Source: Silene conica (Eukaryota; Streptophyta; Magnoliopsida; Caryophyllales; Caryophyllaceae). From it: a stretch of 64,000 nucleotides of DNA. The notes below the pieces were generated by a model. It worked only from the letters and a program-made list of their open reading frames with translations, had not been told where the DNA came from and did no database searches. Of this stretch, positions 22,850 through 36,354 are shown one piece after another; the stretch's first letter is position 1, and each line of letters starts with the position of its first letter. A program made the translations under genes and the position numbers. The stretch lies in the NCBI GenBank assembly GCA_029255685.2, contig CM055315.2, positions 25,673,501-25,737,500 on the forward strand, written 5' to 3'.

Positions 22850-25030
22850 TTTGGACTTAAAATATTTGCTTACCACAAAATGTTTAATTTCTTATTTTGA
22901 GAATCTTGAACCTTAATTTGTGAACCCGGGACCTTATTTCGTGAAACTTGGACTTAAAATGTTTGTTTTCTCACAAAATGGGTAATTTATTATTTCGTAA
23001 ATTTTGGACCTTAATTTGTGAAACCGGAACCTTATTTCGTGAAACTTGGATTTGAAATGTTTGTTTACTCACGAAATGTATAATTTCTTATTTTGTGAAT
23101 CTTGGACCTTAATTTGTGAAACCGGGACCTTATTTCGTGAAACTTTAAATTAAAATGTTTCTTCACTCACAAAATGTTTAATTTCTTATTTCGTGAATCT
23201 TGGACCTTAATTCGTGAAGACGGGAACTTATTTCGTGAAACTTGGACTTAAAATGTTGTTCACTCACAAAATGTTTAATTTATTATTTCGTGAATCTTGG
23301 ACCTTAATAAGTGAAACCGGGACCTTATTTCGTGAAACTTGGACTTAAAATGTTTGTTCACTCACAAAATGTTTAATTTCTTATTTCGCGAATCTTGAAC
23401 CTTAATTCGTGAAACCGAGACCTTATTTCGTGAAACTTGGACTTAAAATGTTTGTTTACTCACAAAATGTTTAATTTCTTATTTTGTGAATCTAGGACCT
23501 TAATTTGTGAAACCAGAACCTTATTTCGTGAAACTTGGACTTAAAATGTTTGTTTACTCACGAAATGTTTTATATCTTATGTTGTGAATCTTGGACCTTA
23601 ATTTGTGAAACCGGGACCTTAATTATTTCGTGAAACTTGGACTTAAAATGTTTGTTTACTCACAAAATGTGTAATTTATTATTTCTTGAATCTTGGACCC
23701 TAATTTGTGAACCCGGGATCTTATTTCGTGAAACATGGACTTAAAATGTTTGTTTGCTCACAAAATGGTTAATTTATTATTTCGTAAATTTTGGACCTTA
23801 ATTTGTGGAACCGGAACCTTATTTCCTGAAACTTGGATTTGAAATGTTTGTTTACTCACGAAATGTATAATTTCTTATTTCGTGAATCTTGGACCTGAAT
23901 TTGTGAAACCGGGACCTTATTTCGTGAAACTTTAAATTAAAATGTTTCTTCACTCACAAAATGTTTAATTTCTTATTTCGTGAATCTTGGACCTTAATTC
24001 GTGAAGACGGGAACTTATTTCGTGAAACTTGGACTTAAAATGTTGTTCACTTACAAAATGTTTAATTTATTATTTCGTGAATCTTGGACCTTAATTCGTG
24101 AAACCGGGACCTTATTTCGTGAAACTTGGACTTAAAATGTTTGTTCACTCACAAAATGTTTAATTTCTTATTTCGTGAATCTTGAACCTTAATTCGTGAA
24201 ACCGGGACCTTATTTCGTGAAACTTGGACTTAAAATGTTTGTTTACTCACAAAATGTTTAATTTCTTATTTTGTGAATCTAGGACCTTAATTTGTACTGT
24301 GAAACCGGAACCTTATTTCGTGAAACTTGGACTTAAAATGTTTGTTTACTCACGAAATGTTGTATATCTTATGTTGTGAATCTTGGACCTTAATTTGTGA
24401 AACCGGGACTTTAATTATTTCGTGAAACTTGGACTTAAAATGTTTGTTTACTCACAAAATGTTTAATTTATTATTTCTTGAATCTTGGACCCTAATTTGT
24501 GAAACCGAGACCTTATTTCGTGAAACGTGGACTTAAAATGTTTGTTTACTCACGAAATGTATAATTTCTTATTTCGTGAATCTTGGACCTTAATTTGTGA
24601 AACTGGAACCATATTTCGTGAAACATGGACTTAAGATGTTTGTTCACTCATGAAATGTATAATTTCTTATTTCGTGAATCTTGGACCTTAATTTATGAAA
24701 CCGGGCCCTTATTTCGTGAAACTTGGCCTTAAAATGTTTATTTTACTCACAAAATGTTTAATTTGTTATTTTCTGAATCTTGGACCTTAATTTGTGAAAT
24801 TGGGACCTTATTTCGTGAAACTTGGACTTATAATGTTTGTTTACTCACAAAATGTTTAATTTCTTATTTTGTGAATCTTGGACTTTAATTTGTGAAACAG
24901 GGATCTTATTTCGTGAAATTTGGACTTAAAATGTTTGTTTACTCACAAAATGTTTAATTTCTTATTTCGTGAATCTTGGACCTTAATTTGTGAAACCGGG
25001 AACTTATTTCGTGAAACGTGGACTTAAAAT
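22850..25030. repeat. Tandem array of about 98-bp units with 8-unit higher-order period
   Basis: About 22 units containing TTATTTCGTGAAACTTGG, ACTCACAAAATGTTTAATT and TTGTGAAACCGGGACC. Variant units recur at about 787 bp: the GAACCCGGGA variant at about 22924 and 23709, and the AACTTTAAATTAAAATG variant at about 23142 and 23929. This equals eight units and marks a higher-order repeat. Confidence 0.9.
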
Positions 25031-25301
25031 GAGACTAAACACAGAACATATTCTTTTGACATTGCCTTCAAGAGAAGTAAAGCACGGCACAAATCAAAGA
25101 AATTCCTTTCCTTCACATCTGATATCACAATTTTAGCATTCGCGAAGTATTGGTATATCCCATCCGAAAGCAAAAATTAATTTCTCGCGTATGTAAATGG
25201 TCCTATTTATTAGATACACGGATGACAAACAAGCACAAACAAAAACGAGTTTGTCTCAACAATAACAAAGCAGTGTTAAACAACAATAACAGTTAAAAGC
25301 T

Positions 25302-25407
25302 ATGATGATGATGAACAAAGCTTCTGATCAGCTATATGAAGACTTCGATCCTATATCAGATTTGAGTTCCGAGGAAAAATGCGACACCTTGATTCTTTAT
25401 CTCCCAG
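25302..25407 (+). pseudogene. Captured first exon of an HSP20/RTM2-like gene
   Basis: Four ATG codons in a row start an open frame reading NKASDQLYEDFDPISDL, then EEKCDTLILYLPG, ending exactly at a GT donor (25408). The YEDFDP...DTL.L.LPG pattern matches the start of the alpha-crystallin domain in plant RTM2-like HSP20 proteins, small heat-shock-type proteins often tail-anchored. Only this exon and part of the intron are present; no second exon appears before the element end at 25711, so no full protein can be made. About 270 bases upstream could be the captured 5' flank. It is probably a gene piece carried by the transposable element. The family call rests on one short exon. Confidence 0.6.
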
Positions 25408-25709
25408 GTAATGTCATGTTCACAAATTGTAATTACATCCTCAATATCTAACCTCAGACAAGCTTTTAGTTTGGATTAGCAAGCATACATATATGTAGGA
25501 GTGTAGACGAGCCCTTAGATTGGTGTTGTAGACGAGTTGAAAAGAGATCTAAGAGAGAGAATTAGATGGTGTGGGAATAAAGATAGGTAAGCAGATTTTG
25601 TTTTTTTTTATCTCATTACACGTGGCACAATCTGGTGCATTTATGATACTTAAATCTGACGGTTTAGGATTGGTCCAGCGGCCTCACCCTAAGAGGGGTG
25701 CCTCACGTG

Positions 25710-27875
<2,166 letters not shown>

Positions 27876-28002
27876 ATCATGTGACGTCTATGATCTTAAA
27901 TGAGGATTGAGGTCTACTATAAGAACCATTAGATCAACAAAAAGAACCATGAGATGATGCCACGTGGATAATACAATTCAGCAAAAACGCAAAAGTTACT
28001 GC

Positions 28003-28066
28003 AATGAGAGTCGATCCTGCAACCACAAGCAACGAAGACCAGCACTTTACCAACTCTGCCCCAACA
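28003..28066 (-). other. tRNA-like sequence 1
   Basis: On the minus strand GGCAGAGTTGGTAAAGTG resembles a tRNA D-arm/A-box, followed about 20 bases on by GCAGGATCGACTCTC, a degenerate B-box. A full cloverleaf was not established. Confidence 0.4.
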
Positions 28067-28368
28067 TCGTTATCTATTTATGTAATATTGTATCATATTT
28101 AACACGTGATTGTTGAAGTGAGTTTGGAGACGGAGCCATACGCAGAATTGCTCAAATTGCGAATTGCGAATTGGGATTGAACTCGAAACCTTCGGATTTA
28201 TTTTTTCTCGGAATTATATTTTCGAAATTTTTTTTTCGAAATTTTTTTCATCGGAATTTTTTTTAAAAAAAATTTCTCGAAACTTTTTCCGAATTTTTTC
28301 TCGAATTTTTTTTTTTCGATTTTTTTTCTCCAATCTTTTTTTTTTCTCGAAAAGATTGGAGAAAAAAA

Positions 28369-29370
28369 ATGCGTAGATACACATCTCTTAATTCGTAGAT
28401 ACACATGTCTAAATGCGTAGATACACACCTTTAAATACGTAGATACACATGGCTAAATGCGTAGATACACATCTCTTAATGCGTAGATACACATGTCTAA
28501 ATGCGTAAATACATATCTCTAAATGCGTAGATACACATGTTTGAATGCGTAGATACACACCTCTATATGAGTAGATATACACCTCTATATGAGTAGATAC
28601 ACATCTCTAAATGCGTAGATACACACCTCTATATGAGTAGATACACATCTCTAAATGCGTAGATACACATGGGTAAATGCGTAGATACACATCTCTAAAT
28701 GCGTAGATACACATGTCTAAATACGTAGATACACACCTTTAAATGCGTAGATACACATCTCTAAATACGGAGATACACATGTCTAAATGCGTAGATACAC
28801 ACCTCTAATGCTTAGATACACATGGCTAAATGCGTAGATACACACGTCTAGTAGATACACACCTTTAAATACGTAGATACACATGGCTAAATGCGTAGAT
28901 ACACATCTTTTAATGCGTAGATACACATATCTAAATGCGTAGATACACATCTCTAAATGCGTAGAAACACACCTTTAAATGCGTAGATACACATCTTTTA
29001 ATGCGTAGATACACGTGTCTAAATGCGTAGATACACACCTTTAAATACGTAGATACACATGGCTAAATGCGTAGATACACATCTCTTAATGCGTAGATAC
29101 ACATGTCTAAATGCGTAGATACATATCTCTAAATGCGTAGATACACATGTTTGAATGCGTAGATACACACCTCTATATGAGTAGATACACATCTCTAATG
29201 CGTAGATACACACCTCTATATGAGTAGATACACATCTCTTAATGCGTAGATACACATGTCTAAATGCGTAGATACACATGTTTGAATGCGTATATACACA
29301 CCTCTAAATACGTAGATGTACATCTGTAAATGCGTAGATACACAACTTTCAATGTGTAGGTACACATCTC
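28369..29370. repeat. 22-bp minisatellite, about 45 copies
   Basis: Unit of the type ATGCGTAGATACACATCTCT plus AA, with variable last bases and a few GAGTAGATAC variants. ORFs across it on the minus strand are repeat artefacts. Confidence 0.95.
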
Positions 29371-29721
29371 GAAGTTTTTTATCGGTAAAAAAAAATGAAA
29401 AAAGAAAATTTTCGAAAAAACCAATTTTTTTCTCGAAATTTTTTATTTCTCGAAATATTTTTCATTACAATAGCACAAGTTACTCAATACAATATCACGG
29501 GTTCTTCAAAACTATATTCCGAAAAAAATGAAAAAAAAAAATTCGTATAAATAAAATGAAAAAAAAAAAATTCGAAAAAAAAAAATCAAGAATAAGCCAT
29601 TAACAAGGTAACCAAAGAAGAAGACGCAAGAACAAATAAGAAATTGGCAATTTGAACAAAAATGTCTTCGCAAATGTTTTCGTGTTAAATATTATACAAT
29701 ATCGCATTAATCAACAAAAAC
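29371..29721. repeat. AT-rich block, inverted copy of the unit in element E
   Basis: The reverse complement of about 29400-29530 (GAAGAACCCGTGATATTG, TTGAGTAACTTGTG, AATGAAAAA) matches the units at 30025-30670. No gene seen. Confidence 0.6.
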
Positions 29722-29790
29722 TTTGTGGCCTAGTTGTTTAGGTGATGGTCTTTGTATCGCGAGGTCGGGCGTTCGAACCCCAGTACCGAC
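29722..29790 (+). other. tRNA-like sequence 2
   Basis: TGGCCTAGTTGTTTAGG (A-box-like, 29725-29741) and GCGTTCGAACCCC (B-box-like, 29770-29782), followed by ACAG and a T run. Spacing is as in a tRNA; pairing of the acceptor stem is poor. It suggests a tRNA-derived SINE head or decayed tRNA. Confidence 0.45.
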
Positions 29791-29865
29791 AGTTTTTTAT
29801 TTTTTCTTATTAGAAAGGTTTCGCGTGTTAAATAATATACAGTATTACATTTATCAGCAAACGAC

Positions 29866-29937
29866 TCAGTGGTCTGTTGGTTAAGTTGTTCGCCTCTAAT
29901 ATCCGTGGTCGCGGGTTCAATTTCTAATGGTGGTAGA
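29866..29937 (+). other. tRNA-like sequence 3
   Basis: AGTGGTCTGTTGGTTAAG (A-box-like) and GCGGGTTCAATTTC (B-box-like) at tRNA spacing. Same interpretation as the neighbour 144 bases upstream. Confidence 0.45.
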
Positions 29938-30007
29938 GTTTTGATTTTTGCTTAAATCAAGTAGACCTCAATCCTCATTTAACGAGTAGACCTCACAGGA
30001 TCCTCGC

Positions 30008-30019
30008 TATATATATATA
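30008..30019. repeat. Short (TA)n between elements D and E
   Basis: About 11 bases of TA followed by AAACAATATCAC. Confidence 0.8.
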
Positions 30020-30920
30020 AAACAATATCACGAAATTTTTTCCAATACTTTTTTTCCTGAAATTTTTTTTTTCAAGATTTTTTTTTTTAATTTTTTTTCT
30101 CGATTTTTTTTTCTCGTTTTTTTTGTCAATTTTTTTTTTTGTGATATTATTTTGAAGAACCGGTGATATTGAATTGAGTAATTTGTGAAATTGTAATGAA
30201 AAAAAATCGAAAAAAATTTCGAGAAAAAACGCATTTTGTTAAACAATATCACGCACTATATTAAACAATATCACGAAATTTTTTTCCCGGAAATATTTTT
30301 TTCAATTTTTTCTCCCGAATTTTTTTCCGAAATATTTTTTTCTCGATTTTTTTTTGTGATATTATTTTGAAGAACCGGTGATATTGTATTGAGTAACTTT
30401 GTGATATTGTAATGAAAAAAAAATCGAAAAAAAATTTCGAGAAAAAACGCCTTTTGTTAAACAATATCACACAAAATATTAAACAATATCACGAAATTTT
30501 TTCAAGAACTTTTTTGCCCGGAAATATTTTTTTCAATTTTTTCTCTCGAATTTTTTTTCCGAAATATTTTTTTCTCGAATTTTTTTTTTGTGATATTATT
30601 TTAAAGAACCAGTGATATTGTATAGAGTAACTTATGATATTGTAATGAAAAAAAAATTCGAGAAAAAACGCCATTTTATTAAAAAAAAAACATGTGTTTT
30701 AAAAAAAAGTGCATACTGAAAAAGGGAATTTTTTTAATAAAGAAAATGTCATTTTAAAAGAAAAGGCAAAAAAAAGAAAAAAAAAGTAATATTGAAAAAG
30801 AAAAAAACAAAAAAAGGAAAAAAATTTGATATTGAAAACACGTGATACTTTTTTATACAACTTAAGATATCATTGTTAGACTCATGGACTCAAATATTTA
30901 GAGTGGACTCATGTGATCCC

Positions 30921-30922
<2 letters not shown>
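30020..30922. mobile_element. TA-bounded AT-rich element E
   Basis: Between a TA tract and a (CT)n(TA)n tract. The right end inverted reads GAGTTGGGATCACATGAG, a variant of the common terminus. Most of it is a triplicated AT-rich unit; the rest is poly-A rich without genes. The left terminus is not distinct. Confidence 0.4.
30025..30670. repeat. Three tandem units of about 225 bp
   Basis: Each starts near AACAATATCACGAAATTTTT and contains GAAGAACC.GTGATATTG and TGTAATGAAAAAAAA. Units begin near 30025, 30263 and 30483. Confidence 0.8.

Positions 30923-30993
<71 letters not shown>
30923..30993. repeat. (CT)n(TA)n microsatellite between elements E and C
   Basis: About 37 bases of CT then about 34 of TA. 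Confidence 0.97.
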
Positions 30994-30997
<4 letters not shown>

Positions 30998-31380
30998 TGG
31001 GATCCGGTGAGAACCACCTTACAATGAAAACCGGTGAGAACTCTTCCTTACGGAGTTTTTTTTAAAAAATTAATGACATAATTGGATTCGGCATGGAATT
31101 TTATGGCCAGAGAACATATTTCTTGGTCTAGAAAATAAATACTAGTGGCGGAAAAATGATAGGTACGAAAAAATAGATAGTATGTGCATGCAAATAAATA
31201 AAACGTATCTCACATTGATTTCCGTCACTAATATTTATTTTCTAGACCAAGAAATATGTTCTCTAGCTATAAAATGTCATGCCGAATCCAAATATGTCAT
31301 TAATTTTTTCTAAAAAAATCCGTAAGGTAGAGTTCTCACAAGGTTCTCATTGTAAGGTGGATCTCACCGGATCCCAAGTC
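30994..31380. mobile_element. TA-bounded fold-back element C
   Basis: A 387-bp element that is nearly all inverted repeat. The left arm runs from GGGTTGGGATCCGGTGAG through CTTACGGAG, TTGGATTCGGCATGG and ATATTTCTTGGTCTAG; the right arm gives the same motifs in reverse order on the opposite strand. Arms are about 160-190 bp. No coding. A read-through transcript would form a long hairpin. It shares end and body sequence with element B. Confidence 0.85.
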
Positions 31381-31392
31381 TATATATATATA

Positions 31393-31434
<42 letters not shown>

Positions 31435-31455
31435 ATATATTATATATATATATAT
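31381..31455. repeat. (TA)n microsatellite right of element C
   Basis: About 75 bases of TA with a few interruptions. Confidence 0.95.
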
Positions 31456-32582
31456 CTCGGATACGAATAATATAATAATAATGATTGTTGGTTTTGTGAG
31501 GATATTTTCTTAATCGACTAATTAAGTTGATTGAATTAGTCACTTTTAATATGGTCTCGTTACGCGTAATATAATAATTACTTATTCAATTTAATTAGTG
31601 GGATATATTATATTTGTTTCCTTAATTATATTAGTTGATAATTATGAATATTATATTTGTTAGGTGCCCATTTCATCGAGAATGTATTAATTGGATAATA
31701 GCTGCATAATTGGGTTATATTGCTATCCAGGTAGGATATACCTACTCAATCTCGGTTTAATATGTTAATCTTGGTTGGTGTATTACATGTGATGTGATGA
31801 TTGGTTGGATTATTTATTCATACTGGCATGAAGTGGTTACGTTATGCATAATGACATGAGTATTACATTATTTATTGGCATGAGTGAATAGCAGTGTGGT
31901 TGAATTCGTGAGCATGACATATGCATTTGATACGGATTTGAGATATGGATTGGATACTGTTTCGATTTGGGCCCAGGCTGGTTCTGCAGATCAGACCTGG
32001 TGACCTCAGCCGTTGTGCTGGATCTCGATGACGATTGAGTTATACCTCGGCCTAGGTAATGGCGGGTGGGAGTGACGGGATGTGATCACAGGAGTTTGGA
32101 GTTGTGTGTGGAATTGGATGCGGGGATGCATCGGTTGCATGGTCTCATGTACTTGCAAACATCAATTATATTAGTTTGGTTATGTCCTACTCAACCACGA
32201 GGTTGACCGTGTATTTGTGTGACACCTGTGATGATCCATAATGGGGAGCAGATTTTTGATAGGTTTTGAGTTAGGTGTTTTGGGGAGCTCATGGGGAAGC
32301 ATGAGGATGTTGACTTGCCTACCTAGTTGATTAGCCCACTCAGTCAGTCTAACGATGTAGCTTTGTAATTTAATGTTTCCCCTGTAGCAGTTTTGTAATT
32401 TGGTAATTCGGTTTGAGTTAAGTAAGTTGTAATAATAAAAGTTTAAATTTAATCAGTTTTTATATAAAGTACTTTGGTTTGTTTACTTTGTTATTCACTA
32501 CCTCGGTCATTCCGAGATGGTAACAACTCTATTTATTTGAGAATGTCTTGCTAAAGGCTCTTGAATAAATGGGAGTGTTACA
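31456..32582 (+). repeat. Gypsy LTR fragment, left end lost at the TA tract
   Basis: The right end GGGAGTGTTACA (32571-32582) and preceding CATTCCGAGATGGTAACA match, inverted, the start of the LTR at 51917. GGTTCTGCAGATCAGACCTGG and TATTGCTATCCAGGTAGGAT also recur inverted at about 62070-62095 and 62340-62370. The LTR is truncated on the left where the TA tract begins. Confidence 0.8.
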
Positions 32583-33411
32583 TCGGTAGGCTGGGGATTT
32601 CAAGGATACATTTTACAATTAATTTTGATGGTTAAGTTGGTTAGGTGGGTGAAAATGGTACTCGACAGGTATGATTACTCTTTGACGTTTACGAGTGTGA
32701 TTTAAGAAATAGAAAAATATATTCATATGTCGGGATGTGTTGTTTAGGGATATGGATATGATTAAAGTTGATTATGATGGATTTGGTTGGTTGGTCGGGT
32801 GGAAAGAGTTGGATATGGAAAAAAGGTGGATAACGTGAGATATTGATTGGAGAAGGTAAAGAAACAAATTTTATCTGACCCTAAAAAAAATTATGTCAAA
32901 AAGTGTAAAATATTAAAATAAGAATGACAAATAGTATAAATATAAACTAACAACATTCAAAACATCATGTGTATAAACTCAATTTTATTTTGATTGTTAG
33001 ACACAAAAATAAAAAATCAAATTATATACTCCCTTCAATTGAATCGAATGCTCTCTTGAGTAGGGAAATAAGTTTTAATGTGAAATGATTTTATAGTGTT
33101 TTTTGTGTCAGTATTTTTGTACATATTTAGGGGTGTGTATAAAAAGATGTTATAATGCAAAGTTATAGTTGTAATTGTATCATTGTAAATAGAAGAAATA
33201 GAAGGAGATATTTATGTCAATTATTTTAGAAAGTATGAGAGGAAAACATATAATTGAATTGTACAAAAATGGAATGTTAGAACATTGGATAAGAATGAAG
33301 AGAGTACATGTCATGTCAAATTAAATTGTACAAAAATGATATATTTTTTTGACTTATTTTAACAGGTTACATTATAGCGGGACCCATAGTTTTCTTATTT
33401 ATCATCATTGT
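32583..33411. other. Intergenic AT-rich stretch, nothing recognised
   Basis: No ORF, repeat unit or element terminus identified. Confidence 0.5.
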
Positions 33412-34478
33412 AAAACCCCTCGCGTTTGTGCGGAAAAGTAAACAAATAATATGTGGAAAAATGCGCGGAGCTAAAACTTTTTGACATGAAAGATAACGTG
33501 AGAAATTTTAAACAAAGTGCGGGAATGAAATAGATAAGTATAAGTATAAATACAACGCTGTCAATCAGGGATATCATATTCCATGATTACTCATCCCATG
33601 ATTACTCAAAACAGGAATGTATCTAGCTAACGATAAAATAGGTAATGTCATGTCGATGTACTTATCGCTCGCTAGCCCTCTAGTAATCCCACACGTCAGC
33701 ACCAACCTGTCATACATGAAACATGTACGCTACAGTCAATGGGGAGTAAGTCGGGGTCCTCCCAGCTACTTTTTTGTCAGAAAACATATAGGCATACATA
33801 TAATATGGATATACAAGCAAGAAAACATGTTCAAAGTCAACCAATCATACAAATCACAACTTATAAGCATTCAGCATGCGATGACAATAATTAAGATAAC
33901 CACAAGATAGGTAACAAAGTAAAACAACCAAAGCATCCCGGACAATCCAAGGCAGGGATAAATAACCAACAAACATCGAGGACAATCCAAGATGACAAAT
34001 CAACAAACATCAAGGTCAAACCAAGATGATAAATCCAACAAGTATCAAGGACAATCCGAGATACGAATTCAACAAACAACGAGGACAATCCACGATGAAC
34101 AACCAACCAAACATCAAGGATAATCCGAGAAGAGAATTTCAACAAACACAACAAGGAAGGTTCATATGCCAACTCGATTATACGACATCTCTATTTGGTA
34201 ACAAACTTATCAAATCCCTTGTTAGGACGGTGTCCATCCACGGTGTCCTAGTCTAGACCTGCGCAGACCCTCGGATCATAAAAACCCGATACGACAAGTA
34301 CCCCTAACTTAGGGCACCCCAAGACTCGAACTAACTAAGAACGAAATACCCGCAACTTAAGGTGGATGATTCTGAAACCTGACCGCGAGTACAATACTCA
34401 ACGACCATACAGAAAACGTTAACTAAATCTGATGAGCACTAGCATAATTGACTACACATCACAACATGTAGCCTATTG
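33412..34478 (-). repeat. Gypsy LTR fragment in reverse orientation
   Basis: Starts TGTAAAACCCCTCGCG, the inverted counterpart of the end of the solo LTR at 41317. Around 33700-33770 the reverse strand contains GCTGGGAG, TTACTCCCCA and ACATGTTTCATGTATG, as in 41008-41066. It carries a tandem repeat at about 33930-34150 (units near 36 bp with AACATC.AGGACAATCC.AGAT). The right boundary is where lipid-transfer duplicon sequence begins. Confidence 0.7.
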
Positions 34479-34739
34479 ACAATATTATAAACTTTATACT
34501 AACGATTATTTATGTTAAAAGATAATTCAGTTAACAAGTTTATTGGACTTCTTCAAATTATAAATTTTGTACCAAGATGGGACCTGATTAATTCCTGCCC
34601 AAAACTGAACTTTTAGGCTTTATATTACTGGATGACAAATGGATCAAATTGATTGGGGTGCGTCAAGTTACCCATAAAAAAAACATTCACAAAATAGTAA
34701 GGTGACAATTTTGTTGAGGGAGCATATATTATATACTAA

Positions 34740-35530
34740 GGGTCTGTTTGGCAAAACTATCTACCTGAAAAGGTAGCTGAAACTTGAAAAAAGTTACCTG
34801 AAACCTGAAAAGATACCTGGAAATTAAGACCTGATAAGGTAGCTGATTTTTATTAAAACTGTTTGAAAACTAGCTGAAAAGGTAGCTGATATTTGACAAA
34901 GTGACGTAAAAGGACATGGTTTATTATTGATATCTTTTACGTTTTTAATATTATTCTTGTGTTATTGTAATTTAAACAAATAACCGAAACAAATAGAGTA
35001 GTAATTTCTGAATAGAATCGTGCACTTAAAATAGTACTGGAAAATGCCTACATTGCTACTTCCAGGATTTCTTCATGTACAATGTTCTAAATGAATTGAC
35101 CCTTAAAATAAAGTATAGGAATAGCTTCAACTACTAGCTTTTATGTACACATGATTCATGCCCAAAGAATTTCACAAATTAACATATAACGATTACATAA
35201 AAACAAAATTTAAACAATATATCCTTAAAAATATACTATTGGTATAAAATTAGTTTTTATTAAAGTCATAGACAAAAAAAAAATTAATTACGTTTACGTA
35301 AGGATTTTGTAGTGTGTTTAATTTTGTTAATTAACGTTATAAAATCCGAGCATAGAATAGATAAATAAAAATAAATCAGGTACCTGATTTGTCAAATGCT
35401 ACATGGGGTAACTTTTTATTTTAGGTACCTGTTTCACCTTTTTTTTCACTCCAAATAGGTACCTGATTATTTTGGCAAAAAAATTATTTCAGCTAAATTA
35501 GGTAGCTGAAATGGCTTGTCAAACGGAGTC
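34740..35530. mobile_element. Tourist/Harbinger-like non-autonomous element
   Basis: 791 bp. The left end GGGTCTGTTTGGCAAAACT and the inverted right end GACTCCGTTTGACAAGCC are imperfect inverted repeats, flanked by TAA (34737-34739 and 35531-35533), the PIF/Harbinger target duplication. Subterminal repeats of ACCTGAAAAGGTAGCTG type are present. No transposase. The corresponding sites in copies 2 and 3 lack it. Confidence 0.75.
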
Positions 35531-35701
35531 TAACAAAGATGGCGTGTGAAGAAGAGGCCCTGCAGTGAAGAAGAGGCCGTGCATACGTAGATATATACAA
35601 GTAGTACGATCGACTAATTCTAATCAATAAAATGAGGAATGGATCTTCGTTAGTAATAAACAAATTCATGGCGATATTTGATTAATTCATACTGAGAAGT
35701 G

Positions 35702-35709
35702 TATAAATA
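35702..35709 (+). promoter_or_regulatory. TATA box of lipid-transfer gene copy 1
   Basis: TATAAATA 106 bases before the ATG, preserved in all three copies. Confidence 0.6.
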
Positions 35710-35814
35710 AGAAGTACGTAACCCAATCTTCAAAGTACCATTATTACCAAGCTTAATAAAAAAATAGATACACACAAAATCAATACATACAAAGCTCAAG
35801 TAAGTATATAAAAC

Positions 35815-36150
35815 ATGAAGACAATGAACATAATAATGGGGTTGATGATAATGGGAGTTATATTCATGCATATAACACCATCAAAAGCACAAGTTTGCGC
35901 GATGACGGTTCAAAACATCCAGGATGATTGCAAAGGAGCTGAAACCGATTCCCAGGTCGCAACCTGTTGCCATGAAATTAACGATGCGGCCGAGAACGAC
36001 ACCCCCTGCTTTTGTCTCATCATTTTTTCTACGTTTAATGAATCCCCTACCTTCAGCGAAGACGTATCCGCACTCTTCTCTTTATGTTCTATCGATGGCT
36101 CTTTCGACTCCGTATGCCCTGGATTTGCACCCACCGATCCCTGTAATTAA
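35815..36150 (+). CDS. Secreted 8-cysteine lipid-transfer-like protein, copy 1
   Basis: A single open exon of 111 codons. Residues 1-25 (MKTMNIIMGLMIMGVIF, then SKAQ) form a signal peptide with likely cleavage after AQ. The mature part has the 8-cysteine motif of plant lipid-transfer/bifunctional inhibitor proteins: C-x10-C-x11-CC-x12-CFC-x23-C-x9-C, plus a ninth Cys in the tail DPCN. The spacing and the Phe in CFC suggest a DIR1-like or related small nsLTP rather than a type 1 nsLTP. Such proteins act outside the cell, binding lipids in a disulfide-held four-helix fold; the actual ligand is unknown. An AATAAA lies at 36438 and an (AAT)n at about 36319-36354. The protein is identical in copies 2 and 3; by eye the reading frame differs only at the Thr codon of PTDP (ACC here, ACT there). 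Tissue of expression cannot be inferred. Confidence 0.88.
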   Translation: MKTMNIIMGLMIMGVIFMHITPSKAQVCAMTVQNIQDDCKGAETDSQVATCCHEINDAAENDTPCFCLIIFSTFNESPTFSEDVSALFSLCSIDGSFDSVCPGFAPTDPCN

Positions 36151-36316
36151 TTACTCCTTTTACTTTATCAATTACTTTTTAATATCATTCTCTTAATTAA
36201 TCTTTTAACTTATTCCTTATTATTACAACTTATATTCGTGTTTAATGATTTGAGCAGAAAATTTAGTCGTTTTTGGAGCATCACTACAACAAGGATGGAG
36301 TTGAATTGAATCCTAC

Positions 36317-36354
<38 letters not shown>

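Noticed and set aside
28369-29370. Regular short repeats that might suggest a CRISPR array
   Set aside because: Units are contiguous with no unique spacers; the context is plant transposable elements.
35910-36134. 74-codon antisense ORF over the lipid-transfer gene (also in the other copies)
   Set aside because: Shadow of the real frame, no motif of its own.
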